From NCBI GenBank assembly GCA_028554795.2, contig CM068835.1, forward strand, positions 62,149,719-62,213,718: 64,000 nt of DNA, given 5' to 3'. Shown one piece after another: positions 1 to 11,446 of this stretch; position 1 is the first letter of the stretch; each line of letters begins with the position of its first letter. Source of the DNA: Sinohyriopsis cumingii (Eukaryota; Mollusca; Bivalvia; Unionida; Unionidae). Below the pieces are notes generated by a model, which made no database searches, was not told the origin of the DNA, and saw nothing but the letters and a program-made list of their open reading frames with translations. The position numbers were made by a program, and so were the translations under genes.

Positions 1-365
1 CGAATACAACAGTCCTTTTTCTCGACTTCACTATCTGGCTTTAATCCAATCGTGCTTGTTGTTTCATTGTTTAATGCTTCGATGACTAATGGAAGTCGAT
101 TTGATTAATGGATGGGGTGTTGGCGGATTTAACCTGTTGTGTACCATCACTTTTTGTCCGAGATTGCTGCACTATGAAACTTCCCTAATAATTCCTGCTA
201 GGACTGATGACCGAATAACCATTCTGCAAGTGTGCGATTAAATCGTTCATCAATGGCCTGAAAAGAATATATATTAATATGACCTGCACGAACTTGCACA
301 TGGTCTTCTGATAACAGCGCAGCAACACATCTGAGAAATTCTTTACTAGGATTCACTTGTAATAT
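1..365 (-). pseudogene. Polinton/Maverick integrase, C-terminal half (relic, runs off window)
   Basis: Reading leftwards, the frame ending at 198 carries 'QVNPSKEF' and then 'AIDERFNRTLAEWLFGHQ', followed after a frameshift by 'RLPLVIEALNNETT' down to the window edge. The same blocks occur in the same order in the integrase at 12.55-13.45 kb ('RVDPGKE', 'AIGERFHRTLAERLFGYQ', 'RLPSVIAALNNEIT'). They correspond to the second catalytic Asp and the catalytic Glu of the retroviral-type integrase core found in Polintons. At least one stop and one frameshift separate the blocks. Residues upstream of the VNP block (positions about 365-764) stay open but show no resemblance to integrase, so the N-terminal half is missing or replaced. 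Orientation is opposite to the other integrase copy. This may be the end of a second element or a rearranged end of the same one. Confidence 0.85.
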
Positions 366-1700
366 GTAACGATAAGTTATTTCATGGTATTGATGCGCAC
401 TGCCTTGCAAATGTTTATTGGACATGTTGTGCCGCTCTCCACTCGTAGTGTAAATTTTGAAATGTTGGCTTGGATCACTCAGGACCCTTATGGTTTTCCT
501 CACCATTGTTAAGACTGTAACCTGCGGTCGCGATGGAAAATATCGCGCGGGTTCAGACACAAACGTGAACGCTAAAAATAATTTAAGAACCAATACAATT
601 ACATAAGATGTACGACAGTGTGAAGAGCGGCGCGGAAAAGGTACTCGTAAACACCAGGAATTAATTCGTATCAGTGGAACAAGTGGCAATTCAAAGGTAA
701 AAAAAGAAGAACCGGGTAAAATTTGTAAAAAAGCTAAACGCACCAAGACTATAAAAGAAGCCACAAGAGCAACTGGTAAGGTTATTACAAACTCGCCAGA
801 GGTGATGGCTGAATCAAAGATTCGTGCTCATTGAACGTTTTGAAGGTATCATTATTGTATAGTACTACGACACCGATATTGAATTCTGAGGCGATTTGCG
901 CAGGGTTAGTTCGATGATCATAATCTCATCAACGAGATCAGACTTCAGTGTACCCATTTTGCACCTATTGCTGCTGGTACATCACGCATGACTCAAACCT
1001 GAGACTACATTAGCGTCGCTGTGAGTTTGTAACAGTTGGCCTATAGCCGTTTGGTGTTCTTGACGCGAATAGAGCATTTGTGGTTTGAAAAGATCGTGGA
1101 ATATCTTAAATATGGTTGAACGTTCGACAGGTGCGTATGATATTACTTCAATCAGTGAAGAATGTCCGTGTTAACCGTTAAAGATTGTATTGTTTCTAAT
1201 ATGAGCCCAAACTAATCTCCGTTAGCATAACTGATTCTCGGTAATATCCGGTTCACATTAGCTAAAATATTCTCTCGGTGTATGGGCTTAATATCAGGAA
1301 CATTATTAATAGAAGAAGTAAATATGTTTATTTAAGTCTAGGTTTAGGAATTTCCTAAGTGAATTATATATAGTCCAGTTTTTTTCTCCGGTTCTGTTTT
1401 GTATTTTGTAAACATCAGGATGGTTCTGGAAGGTTATCGTTCCATTAGGTACTTGTTCTCTATTTTAGAAAATGCTAATTGCGACCTGAGGTCAAGTGGA
1501 TATCTATATAATCTTATAACTGTTGGGAATTTTTCAATTTTGTTTTAGAGCGAGCACTTGAAATTGTAGTATATGCTGTGTCCAGTATTTCATTTCACGA
1601 TTTTGCAGATTTGGATGGAAAAATTGGGCGAGCCTGTCTTGTTGGAGCGATGCAAATGAGATTTTCAATATTATTCATTCCCGGCCGGTGAACCCAATCA
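366..1700. other. no recognised gene
   Basis: The minus-strand frame continues open from 366 to 764 but has hydrophobic, low-information composition and no family I recognise. From 765 to 1700 I see only short interrupted frames. The stretch may be decayed Polinton sequence, given its flanks, but nothing in it proves this. Confidence 0.4.
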
Positions 1701-1719
1701 ATTGAAAAAATAATTATAA

Positions 1720-2215
1720 GTGCAGGACAAGTATAAGTTCTCTCTTCCATATGAAGCATTCTCGAGAGGAAAAAGTGTAAAGAATGATGCTGTTGATACC
1801 GGTTATCCTACCAACACCAAATTTGGCTTTGGTAACAACGGAATTATGGCATTATTCAAAGTGCAAGTTATCCCATCGATGAAAAGGAAACCGAATCAAT
1901 TCTTTACAACGTTGATATTTCCACAACAAATGTTGGTCTGGCTAGATACAGCGATGATTATGCGAGCACAGATGGCTCAAGTATGATGCTTATCAAAGAT
2001 ACATTTGATAATGATGAATCTGAATCGTATACAATTAGTCGATATCAAACTCATGCTTGCAACACTGATTCAGATCTACAAGCTGTAATTGTAGCCCCTA
2101 ACGTCACTTTTAAGAAAGAATCTGCTGAACGTTAAGAACAACTTCGTGGAGCTTCATTAGAATGTTCGTATGCAAGTCACAGGTATGTTGCTGATGGTCT
2201 AATGAGGTTCCTTGA
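1720..2215 (+). pseudogene. unidentified protein relic in Polinton context
   Basis: An open frame from about 1720 to 1866 is followed, after a shift of frame, by another running to about 2133. The second contains acidic stretches such as 'YNVDISTTNVGLARYSDD' and 'KDTFDNDESESYTISRY' and ends at a TAA. A third short open piece follows to about 2215, where SINE sequence begins. Composition is that of a real soluble protein (few low-complexity runs, mixed charge), in contrast with the surrounding DNA. I do not recognise the family. Lying between an integrase relic and a protease-like relic it could be a structural or accessory Polinton gene, but that is inference from position only. Confidence 0.35.
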
Positions 2216-2280
2216 TGCGCCTGTGGGCAACATACACATGCATTGAAAGTGTTACAAAGTTAAGCAATAACACATATCGC

Positions 2281-2595
2281 GAGATGTGTGTGATTTGGAT
2301 TGTTGATGTAGCTTTAAGAATGTTCGGGTCATATCGTTACTATATCTGCAGTTTGGCAGTTGATAGCGATGTCCAGTACTGGGGCATCCTTCCGCAGCCA
2401 TGTAGCATCATATCCCAGCCAGTCGCTTATCCTGACACCAGGTCGATCAATCATAGCAGGAACCTCATAATGCCGAGCGCCAAGCGAATCATATCAGAGC
2501 ACCATCATTGTAAGTCTTTGGTACAGGGTTCAAACCTACGACCTCCCGTATCTGAGGCGGACGATCTAACCGATAGAACACTGGAGTTGTCCCTC
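2281..2595 (-). repeat. tRNA-derived SINE, family A, copy 1
   Basis: Read on the minus strand it begins with a tRNA-like head containing a B-box-like 'gtaggtttgaaccctgtacc', then 'aaagacttacaat', 'ttggcgctcggcattatgag', 'ctggtgtcaggataagcgac', 'ctacatggctgcgg' and 'aaactgcagatatagtaacg'. The same order of blocks occurs at 21405-21720 and, in part, at 16262-16375 and 41336-41505. The 129-codon plus-strand open frame over this position is only the antisense of the SINE. Confidence 0.8.
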
Positions 2596-3084
2596 TCATG
2601 AAGTAAAGATCAGACTTGGTAAAAATCAGCTGCGAAAAATAACAAACGCAATAAAAAAAAAAACAATTGCATGGTCATATTGAAACATTCTGCAACAGAA
2701 TTGGCTGGAATTGCCCAAACACACATTGCTCAGCTTTAAGCAGCCAAACACAATATCACCAAAGTGATATTAAAATTCCGAATCACGGGTAATGCTAATA
2801 CAAAATACGTAAAATAAAATATTCCATTCCTTTCAGCGGCTCTAGTAGTTGCAAATGAAGCGGTGTTATGGGCTGTTGATCCGGCACGGCTCTAAAAATG
2901 GAGGATGAAGGTTGCACACGAATAAGAAAAGGAAAATGCCCTCATTTACGAGGAACAGGTCGTTGAATACCATCATGAAGATGTCTTTGAATACCCGGTA
3001 TAGCATGCAGAAAATGACTAATCTTAAATTTCGCACGAAGGCAAAATCAGACAAGTGTTTTCGTGTCGTCTTTAGGCGTAATGA

Positions 3085-3420
3085 ACATACATAGTGTCGC
3101 GCACACGTGAAACCGGCAATTTCAACCTGGCTTTGACAACAAGAATAGGCTCTGGTTGTATGTTTTATGTGGTGACACCTCATCATCGTTTGTATTTTGA
3201 CTTGTATGGACTTGCACAAGTAGTTGAAGTTTTCGATTATTTAACGAAGAACGATAAACTTGAACGACAGACTCGTTTACCACTATTTTATTCAGTATTT
3301 TATATTGGATGGACAAATATACGGTTATGTTCTTGCTAAAGTGTTGCATGCGCTGGTGGGAACCAAAGTTTCCTTACAACCAACACCTCAAATACTTCAC
3401 GATTTCACCTTAAGTACGCT
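3085..3420 (+). pseudogene. adenain-type cysteine protease-like relic
   Basis: One frame (3094-3339) holds 'HRLYFDLYGLAQVVEVFDYL', which resembles the 'Y-F-D-(S/P)-(F/Y)-G-L' segment followed by a helix in adenovirus-type proteases of Polintons. A neighbouring frame then gives 'QIYGYVLAKVLHALVG', where the family normally has a catalytic Cys in a C-G-x-x-C-type helix. Here that Cys is absent and the frame has shifted. Upstream, the position expected for the His-Trp pair is also shifted and not clearly visible. In the known family the enzyme cleaves capsid precursors. The assignment rests on one good motif and one weak one plus the Polinton setting. The fragments at 2920-3090 ('EEQVVEYHHEDVFEYP') may belong to the same or an adjacent gene. 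Confidence 0.42.
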
Positions 3421-4780
3421 TAATATTATACAAACTGTATATAAACATGTACTCTGTTATATAACCCGACGGCTCGTTGGTTAAGTGGACCTGAGTAGGT
3501 TTGCCAGGAAGGCGGATTTGACTGAGTTTGCTAGTCGTTTTGTTGGGTATTTTAAGCAGGTGAGCTTGTGATTTTTGAAGATAAATCTAGTAAACATTCA
3601 CAATATTGTTAAGTTGAAATGCGTTGTCGCAAAGAACCTGACTGAGTTCAAATATACATGGGGAAATCAGAGAGTATGGTGTATCAATAACTTCTATCAA
3701 AGATGAAACTAATGTTGCAAGAAAACAATAAGTGGATAAACAAATTGCTAATGTGGTATCTGCATGACGTGTATTAAAGTCTTTGGGTGTTTTTCAATTA
3801 AATTAAACAGTAAAGGAGATATCAAAATTGCAGACATATCAAATGGGCTACTTGTGTTCAGTTCTGTCCGGAATCGCTTTGATATTCTTAAATATCACTT
3901 TTTAACGGTGCTCGAGTATGGTTGTATTATCCATTTTAGTTTAGTGGCAAGTGTGGTACATTAAATATAATGATAAATACTGTTATGGGGGTAGGTTGGG
4001 GTGAGCAATCAGTAAAGATTAGTACTAACGACGATATTATTAAAATAGTTATTATATTAAACATTGTTAATATTTACAAAGTCAGTGTCTTTTTTCAGTG
4101 GTGATGAAATTCAGTTCGAGGGACTCAACATCTTTCCAAGTAGGGGCGCTTAACCGTTTTTAGCATTGTTGTTACAGCTTAGATTTATCATTACACATAC
4201 GTCATGATTTCCTTTGAGGTTGCAGAATGTTGAATGACCTAACGAAGGATCTTAACATCGATCGCGATTTTGTTACATGTGTCGAGGAACATCTCCTTCA
4301 ACACGGTGTTACCAGACCCTCATTAAAGGTCACATAAAAAGCAACAGTTGTGACACCCTGATTTGCCACTACAAACTCTAGGGTGACTTGCTGCTGAACT
4401 CACCCTGGTTACGTTTAACAATGACTGTGTTTCACCAAGATTGACTCAATTGAAACAAAAAAGATCTGGAATGTTATTCAGCAAGGACTCGCATATCCGT
4501 TTAACCGTTAATGGGCGACGAAGAGGAAGATCATTTAATACACTAGGCGCAGTTTTAATCGGTATATGGAATGAAAATGGTTCTAGAACGAATAGTAGTT
4601 AAAGATTAAAATTTTCTTCAGACAGAGGCTGTCTATAATTGTATGACAGCTGTAATATTCAGAACGTGTAATCGGATAGAAGTGCCGACGCTTATTACGC
4701 CTGGGCATGATCATTTCCGACCATTCCTGCAATTGTACTACTCGATTGTATTATTAATAGAAGAACGATAATGGATCCCA
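3421..4780. other. fragmented open frames, no recognised gene
   Basis: Short plus-strand frames such as 3764-3964 and about 4233-4335 ('NDLTKDLNIDRDFVTCVEEH') have protein-like composition and may be further eroded pieces of the Polinton. None is long enough or distinctive enough to name. Confidence 0.3.
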
Positions 4781-4789
4781 AAAGTTACC

Positions 4790-5120
4790 GACGTAAAAAT
4801 AATCGAAGAGGAGCAACAGCTGCAAAATGAAATCACCAATAAAAGCGCGTTGATTATAAAATACAAACTAGCGTGTTTGGTTTCATGTTTTATTTGTGCT
4901 CTTGCCGCTGCAACAACTGTTGGCCTTGGTGTGACTGGAATGGCAACCACGAGACAATCATAGGTGCACCAATCGGAATTATTGTCGTGGTTATCGATAA
5001 TAATCTGTGTCTATTGTAATGCTAGCACATATGCTCATATGTGGCTTGATTGCCAAAAAGTTTTAAAATCATGGGGAATGGAGGCTGTGATGTATACCAG
5101 GAAACAAAAGGCACGAAGTA
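4790..5120 (+). pseudogene. small hydrophobic Gly/Ala-rich protein relic
   Basis: A plus-strand frame gives a charged, Gln/Glu-rich helix ('IEEEQQLQNEITNKS') followed by a membrane-type segment rich in Ala, Thr and Gly ('LAAATTVGLGVTGMATT'). After a frameshift it continues with 'GAPIGIIVVV'. A charged helix, then a Gly-rich hydrophobic hairpin with a G-x-P-(I/L)-G turn, then a basic helix is a layout I associate with small Polinton-encoded membrane or capsid-associated proteins. The match is by architecture, not by a diagnostic motif. The frame is broken by stops. The minus-strand frame over the same bases (4738-4950) is its shadow. Confidence 0.35.
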
Positions 5121-5129
5121 CCAAAATGG

Positions 5130-7150
5130 CATAATGTCATTTCCCCAGCAATTCATGACATTGATCATTGACAGTCATTGACAGTTATTTGTTGAATTCA
5201 ACATAACTACTTTTGACATGATTTGACTTTCTCTAGGCTAATAAATGTTACAAATCTTGCGGATATAATCTCTGTTTTAAGTTGTTCACGTTGCTTACGT
5301 TATATATTAAAAGCTGTGTTTAATAATGGCAAAGTTTGCTTTTCTCTGTTTCGTGTGAAAGACGAGTTAAGTGATTAGTTCATATAGTTGCAACATATTC
5401 AAGAGTGATTATTTGACTTGCTTTCACAGGTTCAAAATCAGAACAACTTCGTTATAATTGAAAGCCCATTTTTCTATTTAACTGCGAATTTTCCTCTATA
5501 TCATTAAAATTTAAAACTGTCGTCGGCTTCAAAATTGAGACTTGTGTTTATTCAGAGAATTAAAAGTTTGTCTCTACTTTCCACAGCGATTCTGCAGCAT
5601 ACATATGTGACGTCCCCACATTTTAAACGTTTGCATGAAAGAGAAGTACGATTTAAAATAAAGTGTTACTTGTCTCCTACTTGAAGTAAAGGAAGTAACA
5701 AATCATTACTTTAACTGCAACCTTTCCTATTTCAAAGGAGTTTTCGTCAGTAGTGTCCTATGTTGATTGATGAACTAGAGTTTCAAATCCCCCCAATTCA
5801 TTAAAGAGTACAAGTTTCTAATTAATTACTGCTCTTTGTATTTTAACATCACTCTAGTTTCACAATCGTTGCTTCTTTACAGTAATTATTATTCTCAACA
5901 TATTGTTTATTTTTTCTTATATCTCTGACTTATATTCTTTCTATGCCTACATCGTCTATGTGGAGGTCATAGTTTTGACGTCCATGGAAGACGTTGCAGC
6001 ATCAGACGGATTTGTTGATGTCTACACGAGAATAGACAGTGCTACGTGTTGGACTAAGTTAATGTTGCTTAGCTTAAGATTTGATATTCATTTCACTCCA
6101 TCATTTTCTATGTTATTTCTATTAAATAAATGTCTCCCAGATTATCGGTTTATTTGTTCTCCATAGGCAGTTTATTTTGTAAACTTATTGCTCCTTTCTT
6201 TTGCTCTGTCATACGTTCTGGTTTTCTCCGCTTGTCGGACGTGATTATAAAAATCACCAAAGTTGAATCGATTTGATTCGATTTGAAATTTATTTTTTCT
6301 GCTGCGTTTAGGTATCATGAAGAATGGAGTATTTTGAGAACTTTCTAACCTTACTTTCTAACCCATGTTCTAAGTTACTATAAATGGTTTTCAATGGATT
6401 GTTTGTATCGCTGTTAATTTGAATTCATATTATTCTATGATCAAAGTCGATTCTTTTCTCAGCTGGTTTTTTATATATGTTCTTCCTCAAAATTAATTAA
6501 GTCCTGTTCCCGTTTACGATCCAATGCTTATAAACATTGTTAACGTATCAACTTTTATGAAATTTATATGACGAATTGTTTCACGAAAGAGAAAATGTCA
6601 ACCAATAAATTTGATCAAAATCAAAATATTTGTGTCTAAAAGTTATTGTACCTCAAAAATTGCTATAAACGTCCAATACTTACGTCCAGTATTGGAGAAT
6701 AGTTTCCACTCATCAACCAACACTGCATTACATAAAGGCAATGACATGCACCAGGTATGAGCTAACAGCTATTGATGGTTACATGATTATGTCGAATTTG
6801 GTATTTTGAGAAACTGAGAAACTGACGTTTTGTTGAAGGAATTGAGAAATGCACTCTCACCACTCCACCCACCCATGCAAACGCGGAGAAGTGAGGGTGG
6901 GGGAATGAGTCACTATCTTTCTGGTCAGATACGAGAATGCAGCATCAGTCGGCATCGTCATTATGATTGGCGTCACCTAAGCGTTACCAAAATTATCAAA
7001 TCCTATCCTATAAATATAGATTGAAAATAATTGAAACAAAGACAGTGACAACAATATCAAAAGCCGACCAAATTAATTTTTACTTCATATGGTTATCTCA
7101 AATAACAGATTCTTTGTAGTAATCATTATAGAAGTCGAGTGTACACAAAT
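5130..7150. other. AT-rich DNA without recognised features
   Basis: Only short unrelated open frames (for example 5903-6166 and 6830-7024) are present. I see no splice-bounded coding, no repeat I can match to another part of the window and no RNA gene. Confidence 0.4.
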
Positions 7151-7156
7151 TATTGT

Positions 7157-7460
7157 TTAGAAGTTGCAGGGTCCCAGGAGCAAAGAGAGGTATTGTAGAT
7201 GATTGGTGTATTGACATGCATTATTATCATTATTTTGCAGAGTAACAACATTGGCCAACGAAACAACTCTGCCTGGACTTGAGATTACTTGCAACGAATC
7301 ATGTGTTGATATAGGATTTGGTGTATACTCTGTGACCGGCGGAAGGGGTTTCAACATTTCATTCAGGACCCAGGAGTAGTTACCAAGGAATTCTGACTCA
7401 TCGACTGTAAAACTGAGTTTCAGAACTTTGAATCCCATTTAATCTTCCTCAGATAATAAA
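7157..7460. other. candidate terminal exon (plus) or 93-codon ORF (minus)
   Basis: On the plus strand a pyrimidine-rich tract ends in 'tattttgcag' at 7240. It is followed by an open frame (7242-7379) with two Cys ('ITCNESCVDIGFGVY') ending at TAG, and 'aataaa' lies about 75 nt downstream near 7454. That is the layout of a last exon of a secreted or extracellular protein. On the minus strand the same bases give a 93-codon frame with normal protein composition starting at 7438. Only one strand can be coding, and possibly neither is. I recognise no family on either strand. Confidence 0.28.
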
Positions 7461-8770
7461 AGCGAGACATATCACAATTTCTACATATTCTATAAAATAA
7501 GTATGCCACTAGTTTTTCTCACAGAACATTGAAAATTATTACGTCACAGCATGGTAGACTTTCCCTTTAATTGTTGATAATGTTACCTAATATGGACAAT
7601 ATTACAACAATCTTTAGATGAAAGCATAAATAAATTGAAGAGCTGTCATGGATTTCATAGCTTAAATCATTGTATGCTCTGCACTACTTTTGATATATTA
7701 AGTTTTATTATCTTTACAAGCTAACGTAACTATATATATAATATGTGGTAAACTTGTTGCTACAGCATTCATCAACTGCAGTTTAATTTTGAATCGTTGG
7801 CTTCGGATTCCATTTTTACGAACATCTTGTCTTTCTAAAAATGTTGATACTATCAGATGATAAATAAAAGACGATTAGGATGAATACCTTTCTGCACAGT
7901 TTCTTGGGTAAATACATACATTAATTACATTGGTCGCAGCATAGAATCATTGCCAGGTATTATAGATGATAAAATTCTTTGCAAATGCAAGCAGACTAAC
8001 GAACATAACAATATCTACGGTAACAGAAATGTATTTGCTATTTGTGAACATACTTAATAAACTTAGTAAAAATAACTGCGTTTGATGATAAAATGCTAAA
8101 TACTTCATATTGTCTCTCCTCCCCCTCTCTTTATCACTTACATGGTCGTGTTCAGTCATATTTTCAGGTTTTTTGTCAGCTTTGTTTTCTTAATCGGCAC
8201 TATATTTTCTGAAATGCTTTCGTCTAATACGTCTTCTTTCTCAGAGGATATGTTCTGGTCTCCATATATTTCCTTCTGTTTGTTTACATTCAACCTATTT
8301 CTATGTATTCTGATCTTATACCTTGCAACGCGAATGTTCCTTTGTTTCTTATCGCGTTCATTGTCAAAAGTCCAGTTCTTTTAGACCTTAATTTATCCAT
8401 TCTGTGTTTCTTGTTTTGAACTGTGTAATAACATTTTGTCGCCAAAAATGAAGACCTCACTCTTTATCTTTGCATTATGGTATTTCTTCTTTTTTGCATG
8501 TTCAGACTTGATCTTAACCTGAACAAGTTTCCTTGGAGTATGACACCTGCATGAAGGTATCATATATTCGCTTAAACACCAAAACGTCCTACTCGCTCTC
8601 AGATACTGTAGATATATCAAGTTCAATTAGCAAGCGCGCCTGTATGCCATAAACGAGGAAAAACGACATTTTCTTTTCGATGCATTATTGGCCGTTCTGT
8701 AGGAAAATATAATAGGTGGATGTAACATATCTTATAAAAACAAAATCTCATGGTGGTAATAAACCAGGAC
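7461..8770. other. AT-rich DNA without recognised features
   Basis: Open frames here (7947-8159 minus, 8142-8384 plus, 8393-8626 minus) are short and hydrophobic or lysine-rich as expected from base composition. Nothing else is evident. Confidence 0.4.
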
Positions 8771-8774
8771 AGGA

Positions 8775-9540
8775 ACGAATACAGAAAGTGCACGATGAAC
8801 TTGATAAACTAGCGGAAACAATACAATAGTCTTACAAAAATTCGCAGAATAAGAGCCGATTTTGCTAAGCGTCGTAGATTGCGTGAGTTAGGTATGGACG
8901 ATCCTAATACAAACGTTTTCTGATGTCGCATATTATCATGATGATGCCAATCTACTTGCGACGGCGTACCTTATACTGGTAGATACTTTTACAAACAACG
9001 AATATAAAATCATTCTTCTGGTCAGATAAACGATGCATTAATAGCAAAATCTGATATTGAGTCTTGCAGCGATGCCGATCTAGATCTTTTCTATCAAACA
9101 CTTAGTGATATAACAAGTATTAGTAATATTATCAAGCCTGCTGATTATGATATATTCGATTATTATCTGACCAGAAAGATAAACGTGGACGTCTATCTTT
9201 TGCAACAGCATATGAAATACTTGCACAATATCTGGTACTTAATAATTTTAGCATAGGAGATTTACGTTTTGTATTAGGTTATATTAATTACACAAAAGAT
9301 CTTTATCAGGATAGCGTGAATGATATCAGTGATATACCAAAGAATTTTGATCCTGCTCTTAATCTGATTCATAATATTTTTATGATGATGTCAGTTATGG
9401 AAATACATCATCTAACGTATATAACGCATATCAAATTTTATTGCTGATCCTGTTAATAGCAAATTTCATCCTCAACTGGATAAAGCTTCGGCTGCTGACA
9501 AAACCTTTACTTTTGATCAATATAATTACTGAACCAGGCT
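8775..9540 (+). pseudogene. unidentified helical protein relic of the Polinton region
   Basis: Four consecutive plus-strand pieces in alternating frames read like one eroded gene. They are 'QKVHDELDKLAETI'; a basic segment 'IRADFAKRRRLRELGMDD' (about 8850-8920); 'SCSDADLDLFYQTLSDITS' (about 9060-9120), with 'IIKPADYDIFDYYLTRK' in the same frame; and a long open stretch from about 9175 to 9444 containing 'FATAYEILAQYLVLNNFSIG' and 'DLRFVLGYINYTKDLYQD'. A last piece with 'NSKFHPQLDKASAADKTFTF' ends near 9530. Codon-like composition persists through the shifts, which argues for former coding rather than chance. The product would be mostly alpha-helical and soluble. I cannot name it. It lies immediately upstream of the hydrophobic frame at 9545-9842 in the same orientation. 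Confidence 0.45.
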
Positions 9541-9544
9541 CAAA

Positions 9545-9842
9545 ATGACGAAAAGGAACATAATTAAGTTCAATCACATATTATCTAGTATCTCAGCGAA
9601 CGAAAGGCATGAGCTGATGAAATAATAAAATGATTGTCATTGAAAAACTTAAAATGTATTACTCGGTCATACTCGCCAGAAAATATTCCAGCGAATTAAT
9701 AGGTGCGCTAAACTACATTCCAGTTATACTAACAACAGCTAGAATAACATTAGCGGTTGAAAGAGCAAATCCACTAATGTTGATAGCATCAGGAACAGGT
9801 ATAGTATTATCAGCAATAAACGAAAGAATCGAGCACAAATAA
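9545..9842 (+). pseudogene. small hydrophobic protein, possibly Polinton-encoded
   Basis: The frame 9630-9842 encodes about 70 residues with a basic, Tyr-rich start ('KLKMYYSVILARKYSS'), two hydrophobic segments ('ALNYIPVILTTARITLAV' and 'PLMLIASGTGIVLSAI') and a charged tail ('NERIEHK'). Just upstream, in a different frame, 'IIKFNHILSSISANERHEL' looks like the natural N-terminus, so the gene seems split by a frameshift or stop near 9625. The overall layout (charged helix, Gly/Ala hydrophobic hairpin, charged tail) resembles the relic at 4.8 kb. A TAA ends the frame at 9840-9842. Confidence 0.35.
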
Positions 9843-9849
9843 GAGAATA

Positions 9850-11446
9850 AAAATACTTCGTGTCAAATATCAATAGCTACCTACAACAAGATACTTAATC
9901 GGTTTCAAGCTTATCTAACAGGGAAACGTCCATTACGTTGGATCTGATATAAGAAATGAGATTCAACGATGGTTTGCTCGTTGATATGATAAAGAACAGA
10001 GTATTGAAACACGAGAAACGATACTCTGTACATTTTATGTGAAATATGAAATATGAAAGATATTGCAGCAGCGGACACTAAGTTAAAGATGAAAATAATT
10101 CTCTTCCGATTTAAACATATGACGTTTATGCTCAACGATGAGAACTATTTTACATATTATAAAAATAGAAACAAGATAAAGTTGTGTCTTGTTTGTGAAG
10201 ATGATTCAGAATATTTTCATAAAATAACTTTGGTCTCAAACTAGCGTTCTGGTGTTGTTGATAATCTTTACAAATCGATATCCCAGGATCAATTTACTAA
10301 GATCACAGTTGATGAGCTAAAATGATGTTATGTAGATAAGAAAATAGTCTCAAATGGAAATGTTATTAAGACGCTGTAACCTGGTTATCCTATCAGTGGC
10401 ACAATGAACTTGTACCTGTTCTAGCATGCTGATGAAAGTTATATAATAGCAGAAGCTGAGACGTTAAAAATATCTCGACAAGTTACTGTGTAAACCTTTT
10501 GTGTGAATATCAAAAAGAAATCATTACCGATTTCATGCGAAACCACAGCAGTGTTATGTAAGGGGATTGTTTCTGGGCAAACGCTATTATGTGTGATGAC
10601 GGCGATGATTTTCCATGACGGCCCCATATCGTAATCGATAATGAGATCGATTTTGTTGCGTCAACAAATTTGTTTTCAGATATGTTTTTATAAACCCTGG
10701 CGGGGTGTGGGGGGTTTGGGATGGTGGAGAATGATAGAGTAATAAAGGTGTTGTCGTCCAAGTATAAAAATAGGGTTCGGTTAAGACACCCCTTTATATA
10801 AGACTACTCGTGTAGCGTGCCAAGCAGTGTGCTAATTGAAATGCATGCTCACTCTTGGGTCAGATAAATCGTTGTCGCACAGTCGTCACCAGCAAATGAA
10901 GATGTTGTAACGTTATGATCTGCAGGATCAATAGTCTGAGTCACCCTTTTATTGCATACAAATAACTTACATGAATCGGAAGCATTCTTAATATCGCTCT
11001 GACTTTATAAAAAATTGGCATGAATCTTAAACAAAACAAAATTTTGAGCAACAGGGATGGCGAACAGACCACTTGCGTGAAAGTCCATTTATGAAGAAAA
11101 AACTTATTACGAAGTAAAGGTAAAAATACAAGCGTAATAACGTCAAACCCAAGCTTACAAGAAAAATCCGGGAGTGTATCTAATTTGCTTAGCTCATATT
11201 GTTACTTTGTCTTTGTCGTTCTTGTTTTTCAAATTGTTATGCTCGTTGCTTTTTTAATCTTTCGGACACTCATTCGGAATCAAGGAATGTATTTGAAAAG
11301 GTTATAGATGAAGCAAAAGAATGAATGAAAAAATACCACGAGTCAAAAATGATTCTAATAAGAGTTAGACAGAGCTAGTCGACTTATAAAGATTCTGATG
11401 AGAAATCTAAAAATAATGACAAACTAATGTCTTTCTTAACCAAAGA
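9850..11446. other. eroded Polinton-interval DNA, no named gene
   Basis: Several plus-strand frames (10053-10244, about 10255-10323, about 11288-11327) show protein-like composition over 15-60 codons but are interrupted repeatedly. The GT/G-rich run at about 10696-10720 is the only notable sequence feature. No capsid or polymerase motif was found. Confidence 0.3.

Noticed and set aside
198-764. A 188-residue intact protein
   Set aside because: Only the last 53 residues resemble integrase and they end in a premature stop with the family sequence continuing in another frame. The upstream part has no relation to the family.
2212-2601. 129-codon plus-strand open frame
   Set aside because: It lies almost wholly over the antisense of a family A SINE; the translation contains no domain.
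3480-3545. tRNA gene (ggctcgttggttaagtggac region)
   Set aside because: An A-box-like start is present but no B box or closing acceptor stem follows.
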